Assembly: GCA_002718285.1 (NCBI GenBank)
Contig: PBAR01000011.1
Location: 1 to 27,847, forward strand
Reading direction: 5' to 3'
Length of the DNA stretch: 27,847 nucleotides
Source: Fidelibacterota bacterium
GTDB taxonomy: Bacteria; Marinisomatota; Marinisomatia; Marinisomatales; UBA1611
A program made the translations under genes and the position numbers. Under the pieces are notes generated by a model that was not told the origin of the DNA, ran no database searches, and worked only from the letters and a program-made list of their open reading frames with translations. Below are positions 1 through 6,972 of this stretch, piece after piece. Position 1 is the stretch's first letter, and each line of letters starts with the position of its first letter.

Positions 1-176
1 TTATAAAGATGGTAAAAAGTTTAATCCCAAAAAAAGCTAAAGAAGAACTGCAAAAAGAAGGGATTGATATTAAAGAAATTATTAAACTTTCTGAGTCTTC
101 TGATTTTACTGGAACTGTTTTAGAAGTTGATAATCATGAAAAGAATGAAAAGGTAATAATCTCATTAGAAAAATAG
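1..176 (+). CDS. 3' end of an unidentified gene (partial)
   Basis: An open frame runs in from the left edge to a TAG at 174-176. If it began at the ATG at 9 it would be a 55-residue protein, but only eight bases precede that ATG and no ribosome site can be judged, so I treat it as a C-terminal fragment. The peptide is Lys/Glu-rich (PKKAKEELQKEGIDIKEII) and ends in what looks like a short beta-hairpin (GTVLEVDNHEKNEKVIISLE). I do not recognise a family. The coding character is plausible from composition and from the end of the frame just before a noncoding stretch. Confidence 0.45.
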   Translation, partial: IKMVKSLIPKKAKEELQKEGIDIKEIIKLSESSDFTGTVLEVDNHEKNEKVIISLEK

Positions 177-220
177 CATTACTATGTTTGTCTGTATTAT
201 CTACCCATCATCCCACAAAC

Positions 221-250
221 AAAAAACCCCACGAATGTGGGGCTTATAAT
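221..250 (-). terminator. Intrinsic terminator, minus strand
   Basis: A perfect 6-bp stem CCCCAC (227-232) / GTGGGG (237-242) encloses the loop GAAT. Read on the minus strand the stem is followed by TTTTTT (226-221), the classic intrinsic form. On the plus strand the tail is only CTTATAAT, so it would be weak for the partial gene at 1-176. The minus-strand orientation suggests it ends transcripts coming from the tRNA-like/cutC side, backing up the hairpin at 350-378. Confidence 0.6.
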
Positions 251-280
251 TGAATGGGGAAAAATCCGCACCCAAAACCA

Positions 281-347
281 AGTGGTAATCTATGCACCCC
301 ATATATCACCCCAAAATAGTGGTTATCTATGGCCACCTATGGCCAAT
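281..347. repeat. Short degenerate direct repeats in a noncoding stretch
   Basis: AGTGGTAATCTATG at 281-294 recurs as AGTGGTTATCTATG at 319-332 (13 of 14 bases). Next to the second copy CTATGGCCAC (328-337) is followed in tandem by CTATGGCCAA (338-347). No open frame uses this stretch. Function unknown; it may be decayed tRNA-locus or slippage sequence. Confidence 0.35.
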
Positions 348-349
348 AA

Positions 350-378
350 GAGAAAACCCCCATTTCTGGGGGTTTCTC
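350..378 (-). terminator. Strong hairpin, probable minus-strand terminator
   Basis: GAGAAA (350-355) pairs with TTTCTC (373-378), and CCCCC (357-361) with GGGGG (368-372). A356 is a single bulge and 362-367 forms a 6-base loop, giving an 11-bp stem. On the minus strand the G-run is followed by TTTTCTCTT. It lies 15 bases beyond the tRNA-like sequence at 393-466, where a tRNA terminator would be expected. The stem is nearly symmetrical, so it could also act on the plus strand. Confidence 0.6.
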
Positions 379-392
379 GTCGACAAAATCGA

Positions 393-466
393 ATTTTTGA
401 GGCTGATTAGAACTTTATTTCATAAAATTATGAGTCTGCTGCTCTAACCAATTGAGCTATGGGCCC
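393..466 (-). pseudogene. tRNA-Met(CAT) remnant: intact 5' half, decayed 3' half
   Basis: Read on the minus strand from 466, the sequence GGGCCCATAGCTCAATTGG begins a canonical tRNA acceptor strand and D-arm. It continues through GAGCAGCAGA and the anticodon loop CTCATAA, with anticodon CAT at 432-430. The second half does not fold. The 3' anticodon strand is TTTTA instead of TCTGC, and the expected 3' acceptor TGGGCCC is absent (TCAAAAA). At exactly canonical spacing there is still G53, TTC at 54-56, A58 and C61, which suggests decay in place rather than replacement, though that could be chance. It resembles elongator tRNA-Met. No matching 3' half is present at lower coordinates, so an intron within the window is unlikely. 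A functional tRNA is not supported. Confidence 0.6.
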
Positions 467-477
467 TAAAAGTAAGA

Positions 478-491
478 TAGCGATTTCGCTA
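478..491 (-). terminator. Small perfect hairpin downstream of cutC
   Basis: TAGCGA (478-483) and TCGCTA (486-491) form a 6-bp stem with a two-base core, so the real loop is larger. On the minus strand it is followed by TCTTACTTTT. It lies between cutC and the tRNA-like sequence and may be a weak terminator or processing hairpin. The rest of 467-607 contains no open frame or other structure I can support. Confidence 0.3.
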
Positions 492-607
492 GCAACTTAT
501 TTTAATCATTACTATAAAATTTATACCGAAAACTGGTTGTTATATTACGGCTATGCGTCCACTCTGCACATCATCATTTTATAACTAATTGCATTAAAAC
601 AATACTA

Positions 608-1252
608 TTAATAATTCATAACCAATGAAATAAGATTTTTGCCATGGTATTCTTTAGCATTAATTAATCTATGAACTTCATCAAAATTTTTGTATGATAC
701 AGAGCCAGCTATAATTATACCAAACCGTTCACCATATTCCGAAATAATTTTTTTTAATATTGTGCGACCTTTAATTGCTGTTTCCTGGCCTCCAGATGTT
801 AAAACATTACAAATTTGACTAACATTCGATAATTTTTCTAATTCTAAAAACATATCTTTCGTTTGGTCAATAGCTTTATGAAATGTTATAGGCAAAGGAT
901 AAGCTTTAAAAGCTAGTTTTTTTGTTTTTTCAATATCTATTTTACTTTGGGGAGTTAATATTCCAAAAACCACTTCAGACACATTACATCTTTTGCATAA
1001 ATCAATATCATCTTCCATTGTTTTAATTTCATTTTGACTATAGACAAAATTTCCAGGCCTCGGACGAATCAAAACTTTGATTGGAATATTCACAGATTTA
1101 ACAGTATTTACGATTACATTTAGATCAGGTGTAAGTCCATCCAAATCTAAATTTTTACACAATTCAATTCTATCTGCACCATTTTTTTCTGCAGACACAG
1201 CCTGATCAACTGAATCCACACAAGATTCCTTTATTATTTTTTTTCTTATCAT
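608..1252 (-). CDS. cutC: CutC family protein (copper homeostasis)
   Basis: A 214-residue cytosolic TIM-barrel protein of the CutC family. The family was linked to copper tolerance in E. coli; its biochemical activity is unsettled. Family signatures are clear: NGADRIELCKN then DGLTPD near residues 24-43, IRPRPGNFVY around 62-71, VVFGILTP around 94, ITFHKAID around 122, TSGGQETAIKG around 151, and IIAGSV near 178. The C-terminus is shorter than the roughly 248-residue E. coli protein, ending soon after EYHGK where the family has its conserved FH-G segment. The start ATG at 1252 is preceded by a TATAAT-like box at 1299-1294 and no Shine-Dalgarno sequence. It is transcribed away from the methyltransferase gene and appears monocistronic. 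Confidence 0.9.
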   Translation of the reverse strand: MIRKKIIKESCVDSVDQAVSAEKNGADRIELCKNLDLDGLTPDLNVIVNTVKSVNIPIKVLIRPRPGNFVYSQNEIKTMEDDIDLCKRCNVSEVVFGILTPQSKIDIEKTKKLAFKAYPLPITFHKAIDQTKDMFLELEKLSNVSQICNVLTSGGQETAIKGRTILKKIISEYGERFGIIIAGSVSYKNFDEVHRLINAKEYHGKNLISLVMNY

Positions 1253-1283
1253 AAAACAATTCGAAAATAGTTAATATTTTTTA

Positions 1284-1311
1284 TTGAACACCTATTATAC
1301 CGATCTAAAAT
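1284..1311. promoter_or_regulatory. Overlapping divergent promoters (cutC / rlmB)
   Basis: In the 76-base gap between the divergent genes the plus strand shows TTGAAC (1284-1289), a 16-base spacer and TAAAAT (1306-1311). This would start transcription about 10 bases before the ATG at 1329. The minus strand shows a perfect TATAAT (1299-1294) with a poor -35 (CAAGTA), giving about 35 bases of leader to cutC. In AT-rich DNA such boxes are common by chance, so this is tentative. Confidence 0.3.
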
Positions 1312-1328
1312 TCTAGTACTTGAACCAG

Positions 1329-2078
1329 ATGAAAAAACAAAAAAATAATCTATATAGAATTTTTGGAATTAATAATGTTCTTGCTGTACTAAGGTCAAAT
1401 AAATTTTTAATCCATAAAGTAATAATCCAAAAAAACGGGTTAGCTGAAAAATCTGATATAATATTAAATCTAATTAAATCATCTGATGTACAGCTACAAT
1501 TAATTCAGAAACAAAATTTTCGAAAAATTTATAATGGAATCCGTTCTCAAGGTGTGGTAGTTGAATTTACTGGAAATATAATCTCAAAAACCCTGCCAAA
1601 ATTTTCGCATAAAAAATCGATGTGCCTTTTAGCATTGGATCATATAAAAGATCCTCAAAACCTAGGACAAATTATTCGCACAGCAGAATGCTCAGGAATA
1701 AATGGTATTTTACTTCCAAAGCATCATACCGCCCCAGTCACAAATACTGTGCTACAGGTAAGTCAAGGAGCCTTCGTAAATATGAACTTATATGAAGTCA
1801 TCAATCTAAAACAAACATTGTCTAGATTAAAAGAAGACGGTTTCTGGATTATAGGAATAGAAAATGATATTTCAGCGAAGCATTGGAATGAAATAGATTA
1901 TACAGGGAATATAGCGGTTGTTATTGGAAGTGAAGGTAGAGGTGTCCGAAAAAAAGTTATTGAATCTTGTGATTTTATCGGCACTATTCCTATGCAGGGA
2001 AATATAAATTCACTAAATGTATCTGCTGCTGTTGCTACAATTCTCTTTGAAAGACTAAGGCAAATAATAGAAAAATAA
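1329..2078 (+). CDS. rlmB: SpoU/TrmH-family RNA 2'-O-methyltransferase (RlmB-like)
   Basis: SAM-dependent 2'-O-ribose methyltransferase of the SPOUT (trefoil-knot) superfamily; the RlmB group methylates a guanosine of 23S rRNA. The N-terminal substrate-binding part begins YRIFGINNVLAVLRSN, as in RlmB (G-x-NAV). The catalytic domain carries motif 1 DPQNLGQIIRTAECSG (near residue 110, with the conserved Asn and Arg), motif 2 IGSEGRGV (near 200), and motif 3 IPMQGNINSLNVSAAVA (near 220-235). Length 249-252 residues is normal. I prefer the ATG at 1329 over an in-frame TTG at 1320 because it sits just ahead of the conserved N-terminus; neither has a clear Shine-Dalgarno. TrmH or another SpoU target cannot be excluded by motifs alone. 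The next gene follows after four bases. Confidence 0.85.
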   Translation: MKKQKNNLYRIFGINNVLAVLRSNKFLIHKVIIQKNGLAEKSDIILNLIKSSDVQLQLIQKQNFRKIYNGIRSQGVVVEFTGNIISKTLPKFSHKKSMCLLALDHIKDPQNLGQIIRTAECSGINGILLPKHHTAPVTNTVLQVSQGAFVNMNLYEVINLKQTLSRLKEDGFWIIGIENDISAKHWNEIDYTGNIAVVIGSEGRGVRKKVIESCDFIGTIPMQGNINSLNVSAAVATILFERLRQIIEK

Positions 2079-2082
2079 AATT

Positions 2083-2997
2083 ATGACATCTACCCATGAT
2101 TATATAAATGATGAAAGAAATAATGATATATTAATCTATATCAACGGGGAATACTTTCATCGATCAAAGGCAAAAGTCTCTGTTTTGGATAGTGGATACT
2201 TGCTAGGAGATGGTGTTTGGGAGGGCATAAGACTACAAAATGGATGTCTCTTACACCTTGATCAACATTTAAACAGACTTTTCTTTGGGGCAGAAATTCT
2301 CGAAATAGATATTGGTTTATCTAAAAATCAATTAAAGCAAGATTTAAAAAAAACCATTCAAAAAAATGGTATGAAATCTGATGTTCATATCCGACTCATA
2401 GTTTCCAGGGGAATAAAAAAGACACCTTACCAGAGTCCAAAGGTTACAATAGGAAGCCCCACTATTGTAATAATACCAGAATACAAGAAAGCTAATGATG
2501 AAGTGAAAGAAAAAGGGATTTCCATAGCAACAGTAAGTACAATAAGAGACCATAAAGTTCAAGATCCGCGGGTCAATTCTCTTAGCAAACATAACTGTAT
2601 TTCCGCATGCATCGAAGCAGATCAGTTGGGCGCAGACGAAGGTCTTATGTTAGATCCGCACGGTTTTGTATCAACCTGTAATTCTACAAACTTTTTTATG
2701 GTTTGTGATGGAGAAGTATGGACTTCCACTGGAGAATACTGTCTGAATGGAGTCACCAGAGAAACAGTTATAAGGCTTTGTAAAGAATATTGTATTCCTA
2801 TAATAGAAAAAAATTTCATCATATCAGATGTACACTCCGCTAATGAAGTATTTGTTACTGGTACATTCGCTGGCGTAATACCTGTGATTTCTGTTGATAG
2901 AAATAGAATTGGTACAGGAAAACGTGGTCCTATAACAAAAAATTTACAAAATTGGTATTCTATAGATGTTAAAAAGGCCACCACTTCAAATTTATGA
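2083..2997 (+). CDS. Class IV PLP enzyme, D-amino-acid/branched-chain aminotransferase-like
   Basis: A 304-residue fold-type IV PLP protein, the fold of branched-chain and D-amino-acid aminotransferases and aminodeoxychorismate lyase. The N-terminal INGEYF...DSGYLLGDGVWEGIRL (residues 20-51) is typical. The Schiff-base lysine is K169 in RVNSLSKHNC, followed by EADQLGADEGLMLD and, near 205-226, a stretch ending CLNGVTRETV. By eye the glutamate that normally contacts the PLP ring nitrogen (the E of V-S/T-E-G-x-x-x-N-x-F) is Thr here (VSTCNSTNFF, about 197-206), so ordinary transamination should not be assumed. It follows the methyltransferase by four bases, and its TGA overlaps the next ATG (ATGA, 2994-2997), implying translational coupling with the sulfotransferase-like protein. 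Substrate unknown. Confidence 0.8.
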   Translation: MTSTHDYINDERNNDILIYINGEYFHRSKAKVSVLDSGYLLGDGVWEGIRLQNGCLLHLDQHLNRLFFGAEILEIDIGLSKNQLKQDLKKTIQKNGMKSDVHIRLIVSRGIKKTPYQSPKVTIGSPTIVIIPEYKKANDEVKEKGISIATVSTIRDHKVQDPRVNSLSKHNCISACIEADQLGADEGLMLDPHGFVSTCNSTNFFMVCDGEVWTSTGEYCLNGVTRETVIRLCKEYCIPIIEKNFIISDVHSANEVFVTGTFAGVIPVISVDRNRIGTGKRGPITKNLQNWYSIDVKKATTSNL

Positions 2998-3725
2998 TTA
3001 CAAAAGGTATTCGTATCGCTATGTGGTCGGGGCCACGAAATATTTCTACAGCCTTAATGCGATCATTTGAAAACAGACCAGATACAGCTGTTATTGATGA
3101 ACCATTTTATGCACATTATTTACAATGTACAGGCTTAGAACATCCTGGAAGAGACAAGGTTCTTTTATCACAGAGTACAGATTGGAACGAAATAAAAACA
3201 ATGTTAACTGGACCAATTCCAGAAAGGAAAACTGTCTGGTACCAAAAACATATGGCACAGCATAATCTTAAAGGATACGATCTAACATGGACAAAATATC
3301 TGACCAATTGCTTTCTTATTCGAGAACCTACAGAAGTAATCCATAGCTACGGAAAACAATTCCCTATTAACAACGAAATGCTTCTTGGGTTTATTCAGCA
3401 AGAAGAACTATTCAAATATATTATTAATCAAACCAATGTTTTACCTCCAGTATTAGATGCAAAAGATATACTTTTAAACCCCAAAAAAATGCTCAAAAAA
3501 CTTTGTTCAGCGATTGGGATTCAGTTTGATAATAAAATGCTTCGCTGGCCTCCTGGCAAACGAAAAAGTGATGGAATTTGGGCACCATACTGGTACAAAC
3601 AAGTAGAAAAATCAACAGGATTTAAACTTTATAAAAAAAAGAAAATAAGAATTTCAGATAAGCAAAAATTTTTACTAGAAAAATGTTCTCCCGCCTACGA
3701 ATATTTATTACAATATAAAATATGA
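2994..3725 (+). CDS. Sulfotransferase-like P-loop protein
   Basis: A 243-residue soluble protein of the sulfotransferase-like P-loop fold. Near the N-terminus MWSGPRNISTALMRSFENR (residues 9-27) fits the 5'-phosphosulfate-binding loop, followed by VIDEPFYAHYL. Around residue 110 LIREPTEVIHSYGKQFP fits the 3'-phosphate-binding region (R-x-P...S-Y). The C-terminal part is Lys-rich with no signal peptide or membrane segment. The start ATG overlaps the stop of the class IV PLP gene, so the two are made together. I recall plant proteins in which a domain of this type is fused to a branched-chain-aminotransferase-like domain, which would support a joint function. PAPS as donor and the acceptor are inferred only; some family members may be kinases or have other activities. 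Confidence 0.7.
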   Translation: MITKGIRIAMWSGPRNISTALMRSFENRPDTAVIDEPFYAHYLQCTGLEHPGRDKVLLSQSTDWNEIKTMLTGPIPERKTVWYQKHMAQHNLKGYDLTWTKYLTNCFLIREPTEVIHSYGKQFPINNEMLLGFIQQEELFKYIINQTNVLPPVLDAKDILLNPKKMLKKLCSAIGIQFDNKMLRWPPGKRKSDGIWAPYWYKQVEKSTGFKLYKKKKIRISDKQKFLLEKCSPAYEYLLQYKI

Positions 3726-3765
3726 ATAAATTATATACTACACGTAACCATTTAAGGAAAAATCT

Positions 3766-5307
3766 ATGAGTAACAAAAATTTTAGTAGAAGAGAATTTAT
3801 GAAGACAGGTCTATTTTTTGGCGCAAGTACTTTTATACCAGAAAGTTTCCCATTAACAAATATTCTTAGTAATAAAAAAAATGATAATAGAAGAATTATC
3901 GTTATTGGTGCAGGTTTATCAGGATTGACTTGTGCATATGATTTATTCCGAGCCGGTTATAATGTTTTAATAATAGAAGCTCGCACTAGGCCAGGGGGTC
4001 GTGTTAGAACATATAGGGATTCATTTGCTGACAATCTATATGCAGAAATGGGTGCAGAATATGTCGATTCATCAGATCAATTCGTGAGGAAATATGCTGA
4101 AGAATTTGGTTTAAAAATTCGTAAAGCAAAATTATATGACGGTGTATTTGTAAGAGGAAAAAAGTTTAGTATGAAAGAATTACAACTTATGCAGAAACAA
4201 CTCCCATATATAGATGTAGAAGGTGGAAACCTTTTCGGCCAAGAAAAAAAATATATCAATCATTATGTGGAAAGAATTATAAACTGGTCAAAAGAAAATA
4301 TTCTTTCTCCAATAGGTCCATATGGTTCTAAGAATCAAAAAAATTCTAATAGTTTAATCAACATAAATAACCTTCCGAAGGATATCCTAGATTTGGATAA
4401 TCTTTCTGTTGCAGACCTATTAAGAAAGGAAGGTGCTCATAAAGATATTATCGAATTATATACTTTTACAAATGCTACGGAGAGTACTGGTCGTCCAGAG
4501 GATCTTTCTGCATTATCTATGGTACTTAATCATGCGATGGCCAGCGGATTTAATGAGGAAACTGATGAAGGAAGAATACAGGGGGGAAATGATCAACTGC
4601 CAAAAGCATTTGCAAAATTTTTATCAAATATTTTATTATACAATCGGCCAGTAAAAAAAATTAAGCATGATAAATATGGTGTAGATATTTCCTTCCTTGA
4701 AAATGGAAAACTTACATCGATAAAAGGAAATAAATGTGTAATTAGTATGCCTCTATCCATATTACGCAGAACAAATATCAGTCCAACTTTTGCTGATGAT
4801 AAAATGCACTGTATTCGTGAACAAAGCTATGGTCATGTTATGAAAATAGCCATGCAGTTTAAACACCGTTTCTGGGATGAAAATAAAAGTTTTGGGCAGC
4901 GTGTTTTTAGTGATTCGCCTTTGCGCAGAGTGTACCATCATTCGATAGATCAACCAGGTCCCAGAGGAATTTTATTATCGTTTACATCTGGATCAGATGC
5001 CCAAAGATTGGGAAGGATGAATGAAAAAAGAAGAATGGAGACCGCCCAGATAACCTGTCGGAAAATTTGGCCTAATACAAATAAATATTGGGAAGGAGGT
5101 ATAAGCAAATACTGGAATGAAGATCCCTGGATGCGAGGAAGTTATTCAATGGTTGGTGTTGGTCAGAAAAATTTTAGAGAAATTCTAGCCAGAAAAGAAG
5201 GATTCTTTCATTTTGCAGGAGAGCATACATCAATTTATCGTTCTTCTATGAATGGAGCAATTGAATCTGGTCTTAGGGCAAGCAAAGAAATCCAGATAGA
5301 ACTTTAA
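3766..5307 (+). CDS. Tat-exported FAD-dependent amine oxidase
   Basis: A 513-residue flavin amine oxidase (monoamine oxidase/L-amino-acid oxidase superfamily), oxidising an amine or amino acid to an imine with H2O2 or another acceptor. The N-terminus SRREFMKTG (residues 7-15) followed by a short hydrophobic stretch is a twin-arginine signal, so export of the folded flavoprotein is likely. The dinucleotide-binding motif VIGAGLSGLTCAYDL spans 46-60, with E71 for the ribose and PGGRVRTY after it. The C-terminal FAD motif FHFAGEHTS is near 483, with ESGLRAS after it. AAGGAAAAATCT before the ATG is a good ribosome site. It lies 40 bases after the sulfotransferase-like gene, probably the same transcript. 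It abuts the convergent oxygenase gene with no base between the two stop codons. Substrate unknown. Confidence 0.85.
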   Translation: MSNKNFSRREFMKTGLFFGASTFIPESFPLTNILSNKKNDNRRIIVIGAGLSGLTCAYDLFRAGYNVLIIEARTRPGGRVRTYRDSFADNLYAEMGAEYVDSSDQFVRKYAEEFGLKIRKAKLYDGVFVRGKKFSMKELQLMQKQLPYIDVEGGNLFGQEKKYINHYVERIINWSKENILSPIGPYGSKNQKNSNSLININNLPKDILDLDNLSVADLLRKEGAHKDIIELYTFTNATESTGRPEDLSALSMVLNHAMASGFNEETDEGRIQGGNDQLPKAFAKFLSNILLYNRPVKKIKHDKYGVDISFLENGKLTSIKGNKCVISMPLSILRRTNISPTFADDKMHCIREQSYGHVMKIAMQFKHRFWDENKSFGQRVFSDSPLRRVYHHSIDQPGPRGILLSFTSGSDAQRLGRMNEKRRMETAQITCRKIWPNTNKYWEGGISKYWNEDPWMRGSYSMVGVGQKNFREILARKEGFFHFAGEHTSIYRSSMNGAIESGLRASKEIQIEL

Positions 5308-6114
5308 TTATTTAATCTTCCAGCAGATTGGGAAAAGAGAGTGTTCCAAAGGATCTCCCTGCTTAAATGATTTTAATTCGGGAAATGGAGGTGATGTTTC
5401 TCCTGGTCTTTCAGCATAAACAGCATCATCACCAATCCATCGCGATGAAAATGCCCTTCGTCGTGTATTACTACGCGGATTCCCCGCTCCAGCATGAATT
5501 GTTTTAAAATGAAAAACAATACAATCTCCAGGATCCATATCCCATGACAAAATTTCGTATTTATCACGATTGGCTTCAATATCTGGAATTGATTCAAAAT
5601 TGTTTGTTTGATAATCATATTCTTTATGAGTCAAAAACTTTTTAGGAGTAAACATTTTCCCCCAAATATGTGATCCAGATACAAACTCTAAACCAAATTC
5701 TTTTGGAACAGGATCTAGAGGTAGCCAAATAGTGCAAACTTGATCTCCATCTATACAGTAATAAGGTTGATCTTGATGCCAAGGTGTTGCCTCAGAAGTC
5801 TGAGGCTCCTTTACAAGAATATGTTCATGAAAAATTCGTATTTTATTTGATCTGGTCAGCATCCCAGCAATCTTTGCAGCAGGAGAATTAAATATGAAAT
5901 CTTTATATTCTTCAAAACGATCCCAGTTGCAGTAGTCATCATAAAAATCACCTGTTTTATTCTTTGGTGTATACTGGCATGCATATTGCCCTGGATTTTT
6001 TCTATTCCTTTCAATTCCATTTGCAAGAACAGAAAGCCATTCAAGCTCAAAGGCATTCTTAATGAGTATAGCCCCATTAGCCAAATATTCTTGAATTTGA
6101 TATTCGGTGATCAA
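5308..6114 (-). CDS. Phytanoyl-CoA dioxygenase (PhyH) family Fe(II)/2-oxoglutarate oxygenase
   Basis: A 268-residue cytosolic PhyH-family oxygenase, expected to hydroxylate a small molecule using Fe(II), O2 and 2-oxoglutarate. The iron triad is visible: H113 and D115 in PWHQDQPYY, and H207 in HFKTIHAGAG. An Arg in the following NPRSNTRRRAF stretch (about 214-220) would bind 2-oxoglutarate. FVSGSHIWGK near 145 is also typical of the family. The N-terminus (EYLANGAILIKNAF) is the usual lead-in. The start is a TTG at 6114 overlapping the TGA of the upstream oxygenase gene (TTGA), and no ATG occurs near the conserved N-terminus, so translation is coupled to gene 6111-6908. The intact HxD argues for a hydroxylase rather than a halogenase. 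The substrate is not readable. Confidence 0.85.
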   Translation of the reverse strand: MITEYQIQEYLANGAILIKNAFELEWLSVLANGIERNRKNPGQYACQYTPKNKTGDFYDDYCNWDRFEEYKDFIFNSPAAKIAGMLTRSNKIRIFHEHILVKEPQTSEATPWHQDQPYYCIDGDQVCTIWLPLDPVPKEFGLEFVSGSHIWGKMFTPKKFLTHKEYDYQTNNFESIPDIEANRDKYEILSWDMDPGDCIVFHFKTIHAGAGNPRSNTRRRAFSSRWIGDDAVYAERPGETSPPFPELKSFKQGDPLEHSLFPICWKIK

Positions 6115-6908
6115 CCTTGATTGATTCTTCCGTAAAATAATTGTTGAACCTCAGGACTGTTAAAAATATTTGGCTTATCTTTATAACACAATGTACCAAC
6201 GTATCTTGTTTTATCACCTTCAACAGGTGTGACACGGTGTAGTGAAAAATATCCTGCAAAAATAAGCAAGTCTCCTGCATCAAGATCTAGTGTGACTACG
6301 TTATCACTATCTCCATTCAAAATAGCGTCTAATTTCAAATAATTATCACAATCAATATTGCGAAGATTCGGTACATATTGAAAAAGGCCTCCAGCAACTG
6401 GTTCCTGGATAAGTAATGTTATGGTAACTTGAGATTCATCGTAATGCCATCCATGATTTTGTCCATGGTTCATACAGTTTATTGTAAGGGCTGCCATTGG
6501 ATCCGCCATACGATATAACCTATGTCCTAATATTGGAGATAAAAAATTCATTAAAGGATCCCAATTATATAGTTTATGTAAAATATCTTTTGAGTTAATG
6601 TAATCATATGGAATTGAATTTATAGATGTGTACTCTTTTTTTCTTAATGGATGATTGGCAGGAAAAGAATTAATATCCTGAAAAAAAACGTTATGGCTTT
6701 CTTTAGAACTGTGTGATAGGTGAAAAGATTTATCTGCTTCATATACCATTTTTTCAATTATATTATTCTTTACAAATTCCTTAAGTATACAAATCCCTGA
6801 TTTATTCAATGAAGATTTACATTGATCTACGAGATTTCTCCAATCAAAGGAATCTGGATTATCAATGGGATAAAAATCGCTATTTACATATTCTTCAAGG
6901 GTCTGCAT
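6111..6908 (-). CDS. Second Fe(II)/2-oxoglutarate oxygenase (amino-acid hydroxylase-like)
   Basis: A 265-residue Fe(II)/2OG oxygenase distinct from its neighbour. Ligands: H155 and D157 in HGWHYDESQVTITLL, H224 in AGYFSLHRVTPV, and a 2-oxoglutarate-type Arg, R235 in KTRYVG. EPVAGGLFQYVPNLR (about 169-183) is a distinctive segment. The His-to-His spacing and the LHRVTPV segment recall the BesD/HalD group of free-amino-acid halogenases and related hydroxylases. The Asp here (not Gly) predicts hydroxylation. It is first in a two-gene operon with the PhyH gene (TTGA overlap) and is divergent from the APC permease across 64 bases, so permease and oxygenases could share control. That it acts on a free amino acid is inference from this resemblance and the permease. 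Confidence 0.75.
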   Translation of the reverse strand: MQTLEEYVNSDFYPIDNPDSFDWRNLVDQCKSSLNKSGICILKEFVKNNIIEKMVYEADKSFHLSHSSKESHNVFFQDINSFPANHPLRKKEYTSINSIPYDYINSKDILHKLYNWDPLMNFLSPILGHRLYRMADPMAALTINCMNHGQNHGWHYDESQVTITLLIQEPVAGGLFQYVPNLRNIDCDNYLKLDAILNGDSDNVVTLDLDAGDLLIFAGYFSLHRVTPVEGDKTRYVGTLCYKDKPNIFNSPEVQQLFYGRINQG

Positions 6909-6972
6909 ATATCTTTAATATAAAGTGTTTTTCGCAAACGCTCGAAGATTAAATTCCATATTATATTTGATC

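Noticed and set aside
6925..6972. GTG start for the APC permease
   Set aside because: The extra 16 residues match no carrier N-terminus, and it would consume most of the divergent promoter gap.
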